Notes: generated from the sequence alone by a model not told the origin. A stretch of DNA of 64,000 bases from Edwardsiella ictaluri ATCC 33202 (GCF_000264785.1 NZ_AFJI01000077.1:27787-91786), one strand, 5' to 3'. Numbered from the stretch's first letter, positions 19,439 through 29,229 are shown. A program made the numbers and translations.

Positions 19439-19816
19439 TTATTGGATCCGGCCGATAATCGCGCCGCCGGCGCCGCCGACGACCGCGCCCTTGATAGCGC
19501 CCTCGATACCATTACCGGATAGAACGCCAGCGACAGCACCGACGGTCGCACCAATGGTGGCGCCTTTACGGGCCTTCTTGCCTTTACGACCTTTTTCACT
19601 GATGGCCCCGACACCGGCACCCAGCGCCGCACCTTTCAGTACGCCGTTGACACCGTTACCGGACAGCAGCCCGGCCGTCGCCCCCAGCAGCGCACCCTTG
19701 GTAGTGCGGCTCGGACCGGCCAGCGATGCCGTTGAAAAAGCCAGCAGCGACACGGTTGTCACTGCGATCAGCGTATTTCTCACCGCCGACGGGAATCTCC
19801 CTGACGCGTCAAACAT
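19439..19816 (-). CDS. ymgG: YmgG-like glycine-zipper protein
   Basis: A 125-residue protein matching E. coli YmgG. A hydrophobic N-terminal export segment (about residues 14-33) precedes glycine-zipper repeats such as [28 protein letters not shown]. The second half repeats the pattern of the first, with SGNG occurring twice. Such domains usually insert in membranes. The N-terminal 13 residues may not be translated if a later start is used. It is the first gene of the ymgG-ymgD pair. Confidence 0.85.
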   Translation of the reverse strand: MFDASGRFPSAVRNTLIAVTTVSLLAFSTASLAGPSRTTKGALLGATAGLLSGNGVNGVLKGAALGAGVGAISEKGRKGKKARKGATIGATVGAVAGVLSGNGIEGAIKGAVVGGAGGAIIGRIQ

Positions 19817-20029
19817 ATCAACCTCCCTTGATGATCGTGACGTTTGGTATGCTGCGCATCATAACATGAAGAAAAACGGAATTGCCCGCCCATTACCGGA
19901 TATTCGTCCAAATAAAGTACAAAGCAACACAGAATAGAGCGATTTTCAGATTATTACCTAAACATCGCCATAAAACGCGGCATGCGCGTGGTGCACCGAA
20001 GTACATCGAAGAGAGGCAGCGGTAAAGGG

Positions 20030-20587
20030 TTATCCTGCGCAGGCCAGCGTGGTGTCGTCAGACAGCGTCTCCGGATGCGTACTCAGCGGCAGCAAACGGT
20101 CATGCATCACCTTGATTGCCTCTCCCAGCATCAGCCGCTTACCGGCCAGCGCCAGCGAGGGCTGGGCCAACAGACACAGGCTGGCACTGGCGCCCGGCGC
20201 AATCACCAGCAGGCGTCCCCAGTCGGGCGTATCGAGCAGCTGCACACCGACCAGCTCTCCCATCTCAGGCACATAGCGACCCGGCTGCGGCGTAAAGTAC
20301 CAGCTTTTTGGCATTATCGGTTTCAGGAAGCGCTGCGCAACCAGGGCATTCAATACCAGCTCGGCACACTGCGCCGTATCCAGCCCACTCGCCTGACAGC
20401 GCTCGGCAAAATGGTAGTAGCTTGCGGCATCATCGACACAAAAGCTACTGGCATCAAAGGCATCTGGCGTCAGCATTTTAGAGGGAAAGCGGGAGCGGAA
20501 GACCATGCCATTCGCCAGATCCAACATCAGACGATCGTGCTGCCGATCAAAAAACCAGCACCAGCGATCTCCGGGCTTTATATTCAT
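20030..20587 (-). CDS. zapC: Cell division protein ZapC
   Basis: A 185-residue ZapC (E. coli 180). It binds FtsZ and promotes Z-ring bundling. Conserved blocks are [41 protein letters not shown] and LCLLAQP. The open frame extends to 20746, but family similarity starts at MNIKPGDRW, so I start at 20587. It lies downstream of pyrD on the same strand, as in E. coli. Confidence 0.92.
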   Translation of the reverse strand: MNIKPGDRWCWFFDRQHDRLMLDLANGMVFRSRFPSKMLTPDAFDASSFCVDDAASYYHFAERCQASGLDTAQCAELVLNALVAQRFLKPIMPKSWYFTPQPGRYVPEMGELVGVQLLDTPDWGRLLVIAPGASASLCLLAQPSLALAGKRLMLGEAIKVMHDRLLPLSTHPETLSDDTTLACAG

Positions 20588-20763
20588 GCATTGACCCCCC
20601 CACGCCATAAAAATCCATGGCAACATAACGATACTGCCAAGCAATGTCACGCGACGGTACGCGATTAACTCAGCATCTGAGCAAATAAGCGACATACTGG
20701 TGAAAATATAGACTAGCCCGTGACTAAAATAAAGTCCCGGGCTCAATTAGGCAGGATTAAAAA

Positions 20764-21774
20764 TTAGATGTGATTAACGATTTCTTTAACCAAACCCGGC
20801 CCTTTAAAGATAAAGCCGGAATAAATCTGCACTAAGGATGCTCCCGCCTGCATTTTTTCACGGGCGGCAATCACTGAATCAATACCACCGACGCCAATAA
20901 TAGGCAGTCGCCCCTGCAGCTCAGCTGAAAGCTGGCGAATAATCTCGGTGCTTTTCAACTGCAGCGGGCGCCCACTCAGGCCACCGCTCTGGGCACAATG
21001 ATTAAGCCCATTGACCAACGAACGATCCAGCGTTGTATTAGTGGCAATCACCCCATCAATTTGATGACGCACCAGGCTATCGGCAATCTGCACCAGCTCT
21101 TCATGGCTCAAATCCGGCGCAATTTTTACAGCGACCGGGACATATCTGGCATGTTTTTGCTGCAGCTCGGCCTGCTTGGTTTTAATCGCAGCCAGTAAAT
21201 CATCCAATGCCTCGCCATATTGCAGCGTACGTAACCCCGGCGTGTTAGGCGAAGAGATATTTACGGCAATATAGCCAGCATAGGAATACACCTTATCCAT
21301 GCACATCAGATAGTCGTCTTTACCCTGCTCTACCGGCGTATCTTTATTTTTGCCAATATTAATCCCAAGAATGCCACCGAAGTGAGATTTTTTGACATTC
21401 TCAACCAGGTTATCCACGCCCAGATTGTTAAAGCCCATGCGGTTAATTAGCCCCTCCGCTTCAACAATGCGGAATAAACGCGGCTTTTCATTACCCGGCT
21501 GGGGGCGCGGCGTGACCGTGCCCACTTCGATCGAGCCGAATCCCATGGCACCCAGCGCATCAATGCACTCCCCATCCTTATCCAGCCCTGCAGCCAGACC
21601 GAGCGGATTTTTAAATGACAACCCCATGCAGCTGACCGGTTTACTCGGTACCGACTGGCGGAGCAGTCCGATGAGTGGCGTGCCGCTGATGCGATGCAGT
21701 TGCCTGAAGGTAAACTCGTGCGCGCGTTCCGGATCGAGTTGAAAGAGGGCCTTCCTGATAAAAGGGTAGAACAT
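20764..21774 (-). CDS. pyrD: Dihydroorotate dehydrogenase (quinone)
   Basis: A 336-residue class 2 enzyme, the same length as E. coli PyrD. It oxidises dihydroorotate to orotate with FMN and passes electrons to quinone at the inner membrane; the amphipathic N-terminal helix ([16 protein letters not shown]) provides the membrane contact. The [11 protein letters not shown] block and the catalytic Ser in it are present, as is GVGGIDSV for phosphate binding. The leader contains a hairpin with CCCCGTT facing AACGGG just ahead of the ribosome binding site; in E. coli a leader hairpin mediates pyrimidine control, so this may do the same. Confidence 0.97.
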   Translation of the reverse strand: MFYPFIRKALFQLDPERAHEFTFRQLHRISGTPLIGLLRQSVPSKPVSCMGLSFKNPLGLAAGLDKDGECIDALGAMGFGSIEVGTVTPRPQPGNEKPRLFRIVEAEGLINRMGFNNLGVDNLVENVKKSHFGGILGINIGKNKDTPVEQGKDDYLMCMDKVYSYAGYIAVNISSPNTPGLRTLQYGEALDDLLAAIKTKQAELQQKHARYVPVAVKIAPDLSHEELVQIADSLVRHQIDGVIATNTTLDRSLVNGLNHCAQSGGLSGRPLQLKSTEIIRQLSAELQGRLPIIGVGGIDSVIAAREKMQAGASLVQIYSGFIFKGPGLVKEIVNHI

Positions 21775-21866
21775 GAGATCTCCTGATTCCCGTTGCCAAA
21801 CGGGGCGTTATTATCAGGTAAGTTGACCTCAATTGGAATTGATTAAAGACAAAAAGAGCCCTATAA

Positions 21867-21882
21867 AAGCAAACGTTTTACC
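21867..21882 (-). promoter_or_regulatory. Candidate PurR operator of pyrD
   Basis: The core GCAAACGTTT lies within a 16-base site matching the PurR consensus ACGCAAACGTTTNCGT at 11 of 15 defined positions. It is about 93 bases upstream of the pyrD start. E. coli pyrD is also PurR-regulated. Confidence 0.6.
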
Positions 21883-22169
21883 CCTCCGCCTCAACGACGA
21901 GCCTTTCCCGCAGATTTATTAGCTATGATATTGTTTATCAACATATTATAAAGAGTGCAGCGGAGAGGATATACAATAAAGCGGGACCGCGCCGATCCGG
22001 CGTCCGGCGGCGTGTTATGCCCAGCCTGCGTACGCGCGCTACGTCCTGCTCTGACTCGCATGAAACGGCCCGCTGGCGCGGCGGTTGGCAGCCGCCGCTC
22101 ATCATCCAAATAGAACTGATACAGGATGCGGTATCGATAACTGCCCCCAACTTACTCCTGCTCCAACTG

Positions 22170-22512
22170 GGCCTTGTTGAATACATCGAACTTTTAGCGG
22201 ATCGCCGGATCAGATCACGGTCATCCTCACGACATCAGCTCTCCTGTGGCAAGGCAAAAGTTCACAATCCCCCACTGGCCCGACGACGACAGAGCACTCG
22301 GCAGCGCGCTTCGCTGGCGCTCTGGCGTGACGACCCGGCCATTGCCACATGGACTGAAAACGCCCCCTGAGCGTCGGGGCCGACCGCTTCACTACACCGA
22401 TATGGCTATCACTGCGGCTCTGATGATAAAGCGCGAGTGCAACCTGCCACACCGGGCGTTACAGGGCTTGATTAACCCAACGTTTAAACTGATGGCGCTG
22501 CCGCTGCAGTCT
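22170..22512 (+). mobile_element. Decayed IS5-family (IS903-like) element, left part
   Basis: The left end at 22170-22187 (GGCCTTGTTGAATACATC) matches the IS903 terminal repeat (GGCTTTGTTGAATAAATC), and the leader to the transposase start also resembles IS903. Only the first third of the element remains; no right end was found. The flanks at 21883-22169 and 22513-22748 show no gene. A hairpin GAGGCCTG-TAAA-CAGGCCTC lies at about 22664-22683 without a T-run. Confidence 0.8.
22246..22512 (+). pseudogene. IS903-type transposase remnant
   Basis: Starting at a GTG, MARQKFTIPHWP matches the IS903 transposase MAKQKFKITNWP. The similarity then shifts frame for about 25 residues (RQRASLALWRDDPAIATWTENAP) and shifts back at PPERRGRPLHYTDMAITAALMIKR. 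It ends around ALQGLINPTFKLMALPLQ. Two frameshifts and loss of the C-terminal two thirds make it non-functional. Confidence 0.8.
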
Positions 22513-22748
22513 GATTTTTTTACCGACAAGGTTGATGTATTCGCATACTCCGTTTGCAACATCTGTTGATGCCATGCGGTATCATCAATAACAGCATTGA
22601 GTCAATCTTATGACTTCAGCACTGCATGGGCATTCGGGAGGCAGTGCTGATTGTGGCTGCACCGAGGCCTGTAAACAGGCCTCGTCGTGGGGACAGAATT
22701 TACCGCCGACTCCGGGGCAGTCCAAGCAACGGCGCGAAAGTATCTCCG

Positions 22749-23840
22749 TTATCCGTATCGATTCGCCTGACCGAGCTGATCAGGTGGAGGGAATAAGTAG
22801 GCAAGCAGATGGTGATGCGTCATCGTTTCCGAATGGGCCCAGTTGGTGACGCGGCTACAGAAGTCGACATGTTCGCTAAGATGCAGGCCCGATTGATTAT
22901 CATTGGGCAGGGTCAGGGTTTTTCCTATATTTGAAATGCTGCCAAAGACCCTGTGCATGCTCGGAACAGGATCTCCCTTAATATTGACATGCAATATATC
23001 CCTGCTCAGCGCGTTAAACTCACGGACAATATCCTCGGGTGGTACTCCATTTTTTGCCAATTCATCGGCAATATCCCGCTTCAATTGCGGGCCAAGCTCG
23101 GCGGAGGAGAAGTTTATCGATGTTACCGGCTTCTTAATTTGTGCTCCCAGCATCATGGCGGCGTAGGCGGACTCGCCCCCCCCCTTGGAGTGACCCGATA
23201 CGCTCAAGGTATAACCGGACAACTCCTGATTCAGGTTTTTGACCAGTTGCGCTGCCTCTCGATAACTGTCCGGTGTACCCGAGAAGACATTCTTTATATT
23301 TGCCAGCCATTGTCTGACCGTCGAGGCAAAGTTACCCCAGGTTCGGGCAGTCAGGTCCCCCGCTTTTTCACCGGAGGTGGTACCACCGAAGACGACGCGT
23401 GCTTCCTTGGTTCTCTCATTGATGAAGAGGTAGGCCGTTAAACCACTCTTGGTGAGGATGCCATTTTCACCGAGATTCTTCTGCCCCGGACCGACGCTCT
23501 GATCCTGCAACAGTTTCCCCGCACCGATCTCCCACCCCTTAGTGGTCGCCACCCGAAGCTCGTTCTGATTCTGGGAGTAGGGGAAGTTTGCCAGCGTGAC
23601 ATCGGCAATGAGGGTGGACTTGATGGCCTTAATGGCCGCCTCGTCATCCAGTGATATCCTTTCTGCCTTGATCTGCCTCAGATCGGCGCTAGACACTGCT
23701 GACGTATTGAGCGAAGTCCTGGAGGAGGCAAGCGGAGCCGCGACATTGGGGGTCTGTTGTAAGCCGCTGGTACTGGCTTGTCTCTCTCCGCTTGCCGAGC
23801 GGGAGGCAGCGACATGCGTGGCAACACTGTGAATCAACAT
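22749..23840 (-). CDS. Lipase-like protein, candidate type III secretion effector
   Basis: A 363-residue protein with no signal peptide. Its first 55 residues are rich in Ser/Ala/Thr/Gln and poorly structured, typical of a type III secretion signal. The remainder has the layout of a class 3 lipase alpha/beta-hydrolase: nucleophile elbow GHSKGG with Ser218, a likely acidic residue in KGDPVP (Asp290), and a likely catalytic His in THHHLLAY (342-344). The AGGAGG ribosome binding site of this gene lies at the end of the upstream chaperone-like gene, with a 3-base gap, so they are coupled. An effector preceded by its own chaperone is the usual arrangement. I do not recognise a named effector; the substrate is unknown. 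Confidence 0.7.
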   Translation of the reverse strand: MLIHSVATHVAASRSASGERQASTSGLQQTPNVAAPLASSRTSLNTSAVSSADLRQIKAERISLDDEAAIKAIKSTLIADVTLANFPYSQNQNELRVATTKGWEIGAGKLLQDQSVGPGQKNLGENGILTKSGLTAYLFINERTKEARVVFGGTTSGEKAGDLTARTWGNFASTVRQWLANIKNVFSGTPDSYREAAQLVKNLNQELSGYTLSVSGHSKGGGESAYAAMMLGAQIKKPVTSINFSSAELGPQLKRDIADELAKNGVPPEDIVREFNALSRDILHVNIKGDPVPSMHRVFGSISNIGKTLTLPNDNQSGLHLSEHVDFCSRVTNWAHSETMTHHHLLAYLFPPPDQLGQANRYG

Positions 23841-23843
23841 AAT

Positions 23844-24239
23844 TTACCTCCTCTCGGTCTCGATAACTGCTGAAAACAACCCATTGCGCGCCTGCCCCGA
23901 ACGCTGCCAAAACTCGGCCACCGACTGAATGCTGATCGCCTCACAGGGCAGCGCCGTCGACAGCACCACCGTGAGGTTGTCTTCAGCTAACGAAAATGAC
24001 GCAAAACCAATAATCTCGGGATGGTTGTTGAGCAGCAGCAAATTCTTGTGTAATTCCGCATCCTGCGGCAATGCGGCCGGCTCAATGGGAAACATGATCA
24101 ATAACCGGGATGAGTTCAGCTGAATGGAGCAGTAGTGCTCTCCGTCGCTATGACTCAGATGACACTCACCATCCTCAAGTTGCCATTGGCCGCCTGACAT
24201 ATCGGATAACCATTGATTGACCAACGCCTCCTGATTCAT
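23844..24239 (-). CDS. CesT-family type III secretion chaperone (probable)
   Basis: A 131-residue acidic protein with the pattern of class I (CesT/SicP-like) chaperones: an N-terminal helix (ALVNQWLSDMSG), alternating strands (YCSIQLNSSRLLIMFPIEP), the block LHKNLLLLNNHPEIIGFASFSL, and a C-terminal helix with AISIQSVAEFWQRSG. Such proteins dimerise and bind the effector N-terminus to hold it for secretion. It directly precedes the lipase-like gene, which supports the call. A GGGGTG ribosome binding site precedes the ATG. No cognate secretion apparatus is in the window. Confidence 0.75.
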   Translation of the reverse strand: MNQEALVNQWLSDMSGGQWQLEDGECHLSHSDGEHYCSIQLNSSRLLIMFPIEPAALPQDAELHKNLLLLNNHPEIIGFASFSLAEDNLTVVLSTALPCEAISIQSVAEFWQRSGQARNGLFSAVIETERR

Positions 24240-24622
24240 CGCACCCCGCAGAAACCCTGACTGTTACACAGGTGAAAAATGTATCACTCGAATGCAGCAA
24301 GATATATACATATTCAGTCACAACATTTAACTTTTCAGCCTTTAAATGGCGCTCTCCGCACGCTGGTTTTCTGTTTTTGAATGGTTCAGGATGCTGGACC
24401 AGAGTCAATGGTTACGAAATGGTAAAACGCACCATTGCGGCACGGAGGTCAGGTATCCCCATCGTCTTCTGACCCGCGCAGACTGAAAATGAGGATCCGC
24501 TCACCGGTGAACCGGATGCGCTTTAGCGGGTACGCTCTTTTCATCCTGGTGGAGCAACCAACGGATTTATCGGGAAAAGCCACGGTGAGACTTGGTTAAT
24601 GAAATGGCCGTCTGACGGTGTA

Positions 24623-24654
24623 TCGTTTTATCATCACACGTGATGATAAAACGA
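24623..24654. repeat. Perfect 32-base palindrome
   Basis: TCGTTTTATCATCAC (24623-24637) and its exact reverse complement (24640-24654) flank a 2-base centre. The arms are AT-rich and there is no adjacent T-run beyond the arms. It could be an operator for a dimeric regulator or an RNA hairpin. The surrounding 24240-24812 stretch contains no gene I can support. Confidence 0.7.
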
Positions 24655-24812
24655 CAAGGAATTATCTGGCGGTGGTTAAACGGGGTTGCATCCGACGGTG
24701 TTACAAAAATCTATGCCATTAAGGAATACGCCTGGATGAGGCATCTTTATTATATTGGCCCACGTAGCGCGGGCCTCCGTCCGGCTATTGCGCAGGTTTT
24801 GTCCCGCACCGC

Positions 24813-26174
24813 CTACAGCCACAGCAGATTCAGCGCCAGATTGACGGCGGCGGCCACGGCCATGGGGATCGCGGTACGCTTCACCACCTGCAGCGGCGAA
24901 ACGTTCGCGATAGCGGCAATGGCAACGATAGCGGCGGTGATCGGCGATACGGTGCGGCCAAAGCTGGTCATGATCTGCATTGGCAGCATCAGGGTGATCA
25001 CCTCGATATTCAGCGAGCCGGCAATATCCGGCGCAATCCCCGCCAGCGGAAAAAACGCCGCATTACCGGAACCCATCAAAAACGCTGCCAGCGCCAGCAT
25101 CAGGCTCATGATCACCATCATGGTACCCACGCCAAAGCCCGCATGATGCATACCGTCGGTCAGGGCATCGATCGCACCAATTTTGATCAGCCCATTGGCA
25201 AAGACCTCACCGCAGATAATCAGCGAGACGACCAGTACAAAGGCCTTGCCCATGCCGTCAATAAAGATCATCAGACTGCCCAGCACCTGTTTGGGCTGCC
25301 GCAGGCGAACCAGCTCGAACAGCATGGCGGTCAGAATGCTGATCAGCATCGCCGCCACGATAGAAATGCGCACCGTCGAAGCAAACAGCGGGCTAAAGGC
25401 CATGATCAACGCCAGAGGCAATACCGGTAGCAGGGCATAGCAGAGCGGTGGCCGCGACGGCAGCGATGCCGCCTCTGCTGCACGCTCCTCCGTCAGCGGC
25501 GCTGCCGTTTCGCGCCGATCCCACCAGCGCTGCACCACATAATGGCTCAGGGCCACGGCGGCAATAATCGGCAGGGTAACGGGCAGCTGATGATGCACAA
25601 AATAGATAACCGGATCCATCCCCGACAGTTCCGCCGCCAAAATTACCGGCCCGCTGGGACCATGATCGATAAACTGGGCGCAGCCGATCACCCCCAGCGC
25701 CGACAGTTTGCTGACTCCGCAACGAATAAAAATAGGGTACAGCGTGACCATCAGCAGCAGCGCCAGACCGGAGTGGCTGGGAATAAACAGCACCAAAACC
25801 TGTGAGAGAAGGAAGCCCAGTACCAGCAGCAGATAGGGGGAGCGAATGCGCCTAAGCGGTCGCTCAAAAATGGCGAACAGCGCATGGCTGGCCCCTACGT
25901 GCTCCATATAGCGGGCAAAGCCCGAAATCGTCATGATGGTCAGCCCAATCCCGGCCAACCGGTTACTCATTACGCTGCCAATCAGGTAAAAGATATCAAA
26001 ATAGCGCCAGTTAGCGCTGTGTTCGGCCACCATCAGCGGCGTATCCCGTAGCCACGCGGTGAAAAACAGCAGGGCTACGCCCCCCAACAGCAAAACAGCC
26101 TGGGGCGCAGCCCCTTTCAACAGGCCGTATATCACGAGAATGACGACGAGGACGGCAATAAACAGGGTCAGCAT
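24813..26174 (-). CDS. DcuC-family anaerobic C4-dicarboxylate carrier
   Basis: A 453-residue polytopic protein (E. coli DcuC 461) with about 12 membrane segments. Family blocks include GFARYMEHVGASHALF, SPYLLLVLGFLLSQVL, MGSGNAAFF and SFGRTVSPITAAIVAIA. DcuC-type carriers exchange or export succinate and related dicarboxylates. The frame is open to 26402, but the ATG at 26174 has AAGGAG upstream and gives a hydrophobic N-terminus like DcuC (MLTLFIAV). It may be a paralogue specialised for another acid, since a carboxylic acid catabolic cluster lies just upstream on the same strand. Confidence 0.85.
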   Translation of the reverse strand: MLTLFIAVLVVILVIYGLLKGAAPQAVLLLGGVALLFFTAWLRDTPLMVAEHSANWRYFDIFYLIGSVMSNRLAGIGLTIMTISGFARYMEHVGASHALFAIFERPLRRIRSPYLLLVLGFLLSQVLVLFIPSHSGLALLLMVTLYPIFIRCGVSKLSALGVIGCAQFIDHGPSGPVILAAELSGMDPVIYFVHHQLPVTLPIIAAVALSHYVVQRWWDRRETAAPLTEERAAEAASLPSRPPLCYALLPVLPLALIMAFSPLFASTVRISIVAAMLISILTAMLFELVRLRQPKQVLGSLMIFIDGMGKAFVLVVSLIICGEVFANGLIKIGAIDALTDGMHHAGFGVGTMMVIMSLMLALAAFLMGSGNAAFFPLAGIAPDIAGSLNIEVITLMLPMQIMTSFGRTVSPITAAIVAIAAIANVSPLQVVKRTAIPMAVAAAVNLALNLLWL

Positions 26175-26305
26175 GACGCGTTTCTCCTTAATGACCGATA
26201 GAGGTGGAAAAAACAGGCGTCGTAGCAAGAAAGGGGGATAAGGGGAAAGGATAAACAGACTATCCCGGCAGTGTCCCGCGGCGTCAATGCAAATCACGTT
26301 AATAG

Positions 26306-26339
26306 TATTAATCAATGCTAAAACGTTATTAATCAATGC
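26306..26339. promoter_or_regulatory. Direct repeat upstream of the DcuC-like gene
   Basis: TATTAATCAATGC occurs at 26306-26318 and again at 26327-26339, exactly 21 bases apart, about two helical turns. It sits about 130 bases upstream of the carrier gene. The spacing suggests two regulator dimers on one face of the DNA. The regulator is unknown. The rest of 26340-27094 contains no gene I can support. Confidence 0.45.
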
Positions 26340-27094
26340 AGGGAAAGAGCCTATGCCAGCGGCGGACGCAGGCCGCACGGAGAGAGTGGCTCGATATGAC
26401 AACGCTGCCGGTACCCCGCGACACCCTTCCGCGCGCGGGTAAGTCCCTCTATCGCGCTCTCCCGCGTGTTTCCCCGCCTCACCTTCCCCTAAACGGTGTC
26501 GGTGAGACTGCCTGCAGCCAGCCCGTCCCCCACCGGTATTGAGCGACGTCCCCGCGGCGCGGACGGCAATAATCGCCCACCCGCTATGACCGTCATCGCC
26601 GGAAGATGCTCACCGTGATGTACCGCTCCGTCATGCCCGGCAAACGTCAGCATGGGTACATGCCTGCCATCATATGGCCGCCTGCCATCACACTCTGCAC
26701 CCGCACGCCGTCAGTAATCATAAATAAATAATTATTTATAATATCCATTTCAATAAGTGGTTTTAATAATGGAAAAAGCGCTCTCAATGCAGAGCCCCTT
26801 ATCCGTGCAGCGTACAGATAATCGACTGAATACGCGCCATACCGGGTGCTATTTAATCGATGGAGGCTGACCAGCCTGATGCTGCTGCCCTATGTTTATC
26901 CTGTTTTGAACCTATATAGCCGAATCCCTTCTTAAGCTGCGGACGTATTGATATAAGTACCTTCTCCATCGTGGAAGCCGCAGGGGTATTTTCCCTGCGG
27001 CACGATGCGCCGTGATGAAATGCCGGGGAGGCGATCCACGCTACGGCGCGAGGCGCGATTCACCGCCCGCGGCCATGGGATCCTGCGCGCCCCG

Positions 27095-28285
27095 CTACAG
27101 CACCCCCTCCCGCTGTAATGCCTGAAACATCTCGGCATCAATACCGAGATGTTTCTGCAGGATAGCCAAGCTGTGCTCGCCCAGCGCCGGTGACGCCTGC
27201 GGCGCGCGGTACTCATCTGCGCTTAGCTTGATCGGGTTGCCGGTGATGGTCACCTTACCGGCACGCGGATGCTGCATATCCACGAACATCTGCCGAGCCC
27301 CGGCGATGTGGGGATCCTGCACCACCCGATCGATCGTGTTGATGGGCCCCGCCGGGATCCCTACCGCCAGCAGCCGTTCAATCGCCCGATCCATCATCTG
27401 ATCGGCCAGCCACCTTTCGACGATCGCCTTCAGCGCAGCGCTGTGGCGAATGCGCAGCGGATTGGTGACAAAGCGGGGATCGTCAATTAGCTCCGGCTGC
27501 GCCATCAGATGACACAGCGCATGATAGAGCTTATCGTTACCGGCGCCGATCACCAGAGTACCGTCCAGACAGCGGAAAGAGTCATAGGGGTAAATAGACT
27601 CGTAGCGGTTCCCGTTGCGGCCTGGCACGATGCCATCCACCAGATAGATCTGATTGATGATCTCCATTCCGGCAACCACGGAGTCCACCAGCGCCACGTC
27701 CACCTTTTGCCCCTCACCGGTGCGCTGTGCGCTGTGGCAGGCCGCCAGCACGCCGGTGGACATAAACAGACCGGCCAGCACATCTGCAATGGCCGTGCCG
27801 CAGCGGGTCGGCTCCCCATCCGGCCAGCCGGTGGTGCTCATCATCCCCCCCATCGCCTGGCCGATAATGTCGTAACCGGCGCGCGCCGCATACGGGCCAT
27901 AGTGGCCAAAGCCAGAGACACAGCCGTACACCAGGCGCGGATTGACCTGGCGCAGTTGCTCATACCCCAGCGCCAGCTTTTCCATGGTACCGGGACGAAA
28001 GTTCTCCAGCACGATATCTGCCCGCGCCACCAGGCGTAAAAACAGCGCTCTCCCCTGCTCACTCTTCAGGTTGAGGGTCATCCCCTGCTTGTTACGATTC
28101 AGGTTCATGTAGTAGGCGCTCTCCCCGTTGACAAAGGGGGCAAACGAACGGCTGTCATCGCCTTTACCGGGCAGTTCTATCTTGATCACTTCGGCGCCCA
28201 TATCCGCCAGCAGCATGCTGCAAAACGGCCCGGCCAGTACGCGGGTCAGATCCAGCACCACGATGCCCGCTAACGTTTGTTCCAT
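27095..28285 (-). CDS. CaiB/BaiF (class III) CoA-transferase
   Basis: A 396-residue family III CoA-transferase. Such enzymes move CoA between carboxylic acids through an aspartyl-CoA intermediate; the expected Asp is Asp168 in TAIADVLAG. Other family motifs are LDLTRVLAGPFCSMLLADMGA, NRNKQGMTLNL, ENFRPG and GYDIIGQAMGG. No residue identifies the acid. It ends an apparent operon with a lyase, a split transketolase and a carrier, so it probably activates the acid, using succinyl-CoA or acetyl-CoA, for the neighbouring lyase. Confidence 0.88.
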   Translation of the reverse strand: MEQTLAGIVVLDLTRVLAGPFCSMLLADMGAEVIKIELPGKGDDSRSFAPFVNGESAYYMNLNRNKQGMTLNLKSEQGRALFLRLVARADIVLENFRPGTMEKLALGYEQLRQVNPRLVYGCVSGFGHYGPYAARAGYDIIGQAMGGMMSTTGWPDGEPTRCGTAIADVLAGLFMSTGVLAACHSAQRTGEGQKVDVALVDSVVAGMEIINQIYLVDGIVPGRNGNRYESIYPYDSFRCLDGTLVIGAGNDKLYHALCHLMAQPELIDDPRFVTNPLRIRHSAALKAIVERWLADQMMDRAIERLLAVGIPAGPINTIDRVVQDPHIAGARQMFVDMQHPRAGKVTITGNPIKLSADEYRAPQASPALGEHSLAILQKHLGIDAEMFQALQREGVL

Positions 28286-28303
28286 CTGGTCACTCCTTTG
28301 GCT

Positions 28304-29215
28304 CTAAGGGTTAAAATCTTTCTGGCGGGCGCTGATGTGTAAATGGTGGCCGCTGTAGCTGCCCCCGACATGCTGATGCAGATGTTTCGCCGTGGCCAGC
28401 AGGCGGGAAAAATCGATCCCGGTCGCCATCCCCTGCGCATGCAGCAGGTAAACCAGATCCTCCGTGGCCGTATTGCCGGAGGCGCCCGGCGCAAAGGGGC
28501 AGCCGCCCAATCCCCCCAGCGACGTCTGGATGGCATCGACCGGCCAGGCCGCCGCCAGATAGCTGTTGATGATGCCCATGTTGCGCGTGTCATGAATGTG
28601 GATATTGAGCTTCACCGCCGGAAAAGCCGAGCGCACTGCGTTCAGGGTCGACAGCACCTGCTCAGGGTAGGCCACGCCGATGGTGTCGCACAGCGTAAAC
28701 TCATCGATCCCCTCGGCCGTCAGGGCCGTAATCAGCGCCAGCAGCGGCGGCGTGGCCATCCGCCCCTCGTAAGGGCAGCCAAAGACAGTCGCGATATCCT
28801 GCACAATGTGTACCTCGGGAAAGCTCTGGCGAATGCGGGCGATCTCATCCAGCGACTGGCGGTGCGTTTTATTCACGTTTTTCAGGTTATGGGTCTCGCT
28901 GAGCGAGATCACCGGGGTTATCTCGCGATAACCGCACGCCTGCGCCAGCCGGGCGCCGTGAAAATTGGGCACCAGCGCGGAGAACTGGCGATCGGGATAG
29001 CGTGGAATACAGTGGCGGCTGATGATCTCGGCATCACGCATCTGGGCGATGGCCGCCGGGCTAACGAACGAGGTAAGCTGCATACGCTGTACCCCCGCGC
29101 TGATGATCCCCTCAATAATCTCGATTTTCAGCGCAGTGGGAATAAAATCGCGCACGTTTTGGAACCCGTCACGCGGGCCGATCTCCACAATATTTACGCG
29201 GGTCTGCTCTGTCAT
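28304..29215 (-). CDS. HMG-CoA-lyase-like protein
   Basis: A 303-residue TIM-barrel enzyme of the DRE-TIM family. DGFQN (residues 16-20), HIHDT (206-210) and the HMG-CoA lyase signature GGLGGCPFAPGASGN with active-site Cys239 are all present. It should cleave a 3-hydroxyacyl-CoA to acetyl-CoA and an oxo acid. Known substrates of relatives include HMG-CoA and citramalyl-CoA, which sequence alone cannot separate. The ATG at 29215 has AAGGAG 8 bases upstream. It sits between the transketolase subunits and the CoA-transferase, with 18 bases to the latter. Confidence 0.87.
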   Translation of the reverse strand: MTEQTRVNIVEIGPRDGFQNVRDFIPTALKIEIIEGIISAGVQRMQLTSFVSPAAIAQMRDAEIISRHCIPRYPDRQFSALVPNFHGARLAQACGYREITPVISLSETHNLKNVNKTHRQSLDEIARIRQSFPEVHIVQDIATVFGCPYEGRMATPPLLALITALTAEGIDEFTLCDTIGVAYPEQVLSTLNAVRSAFPAVKLNIHIHDTRNMGIINSYLAAAWPVDAIQTSLGGLGGCPFAPGASGNTATEDLVYLLHAQGMATGIDFSRLLATAKHLHQHVGGSYSGHHLHISARQKDFNP

Positions 29216-29229
29216 TACCACTTCTCCTT

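Noticed and set aside
22610..22849. 79-codon ORF between the IS903 remnant and the lipase-like gene
   Set aside because: No start signal and no similarity; it runs into the antisense of the lipase-like gene.
24640..25146. 168-codon plus-strand ORF in the effector-DcuC interval
   Set aside because: Most of it is antisense to the DcuC-like gene, and its start lies inside the palindrome at 24623-24654.
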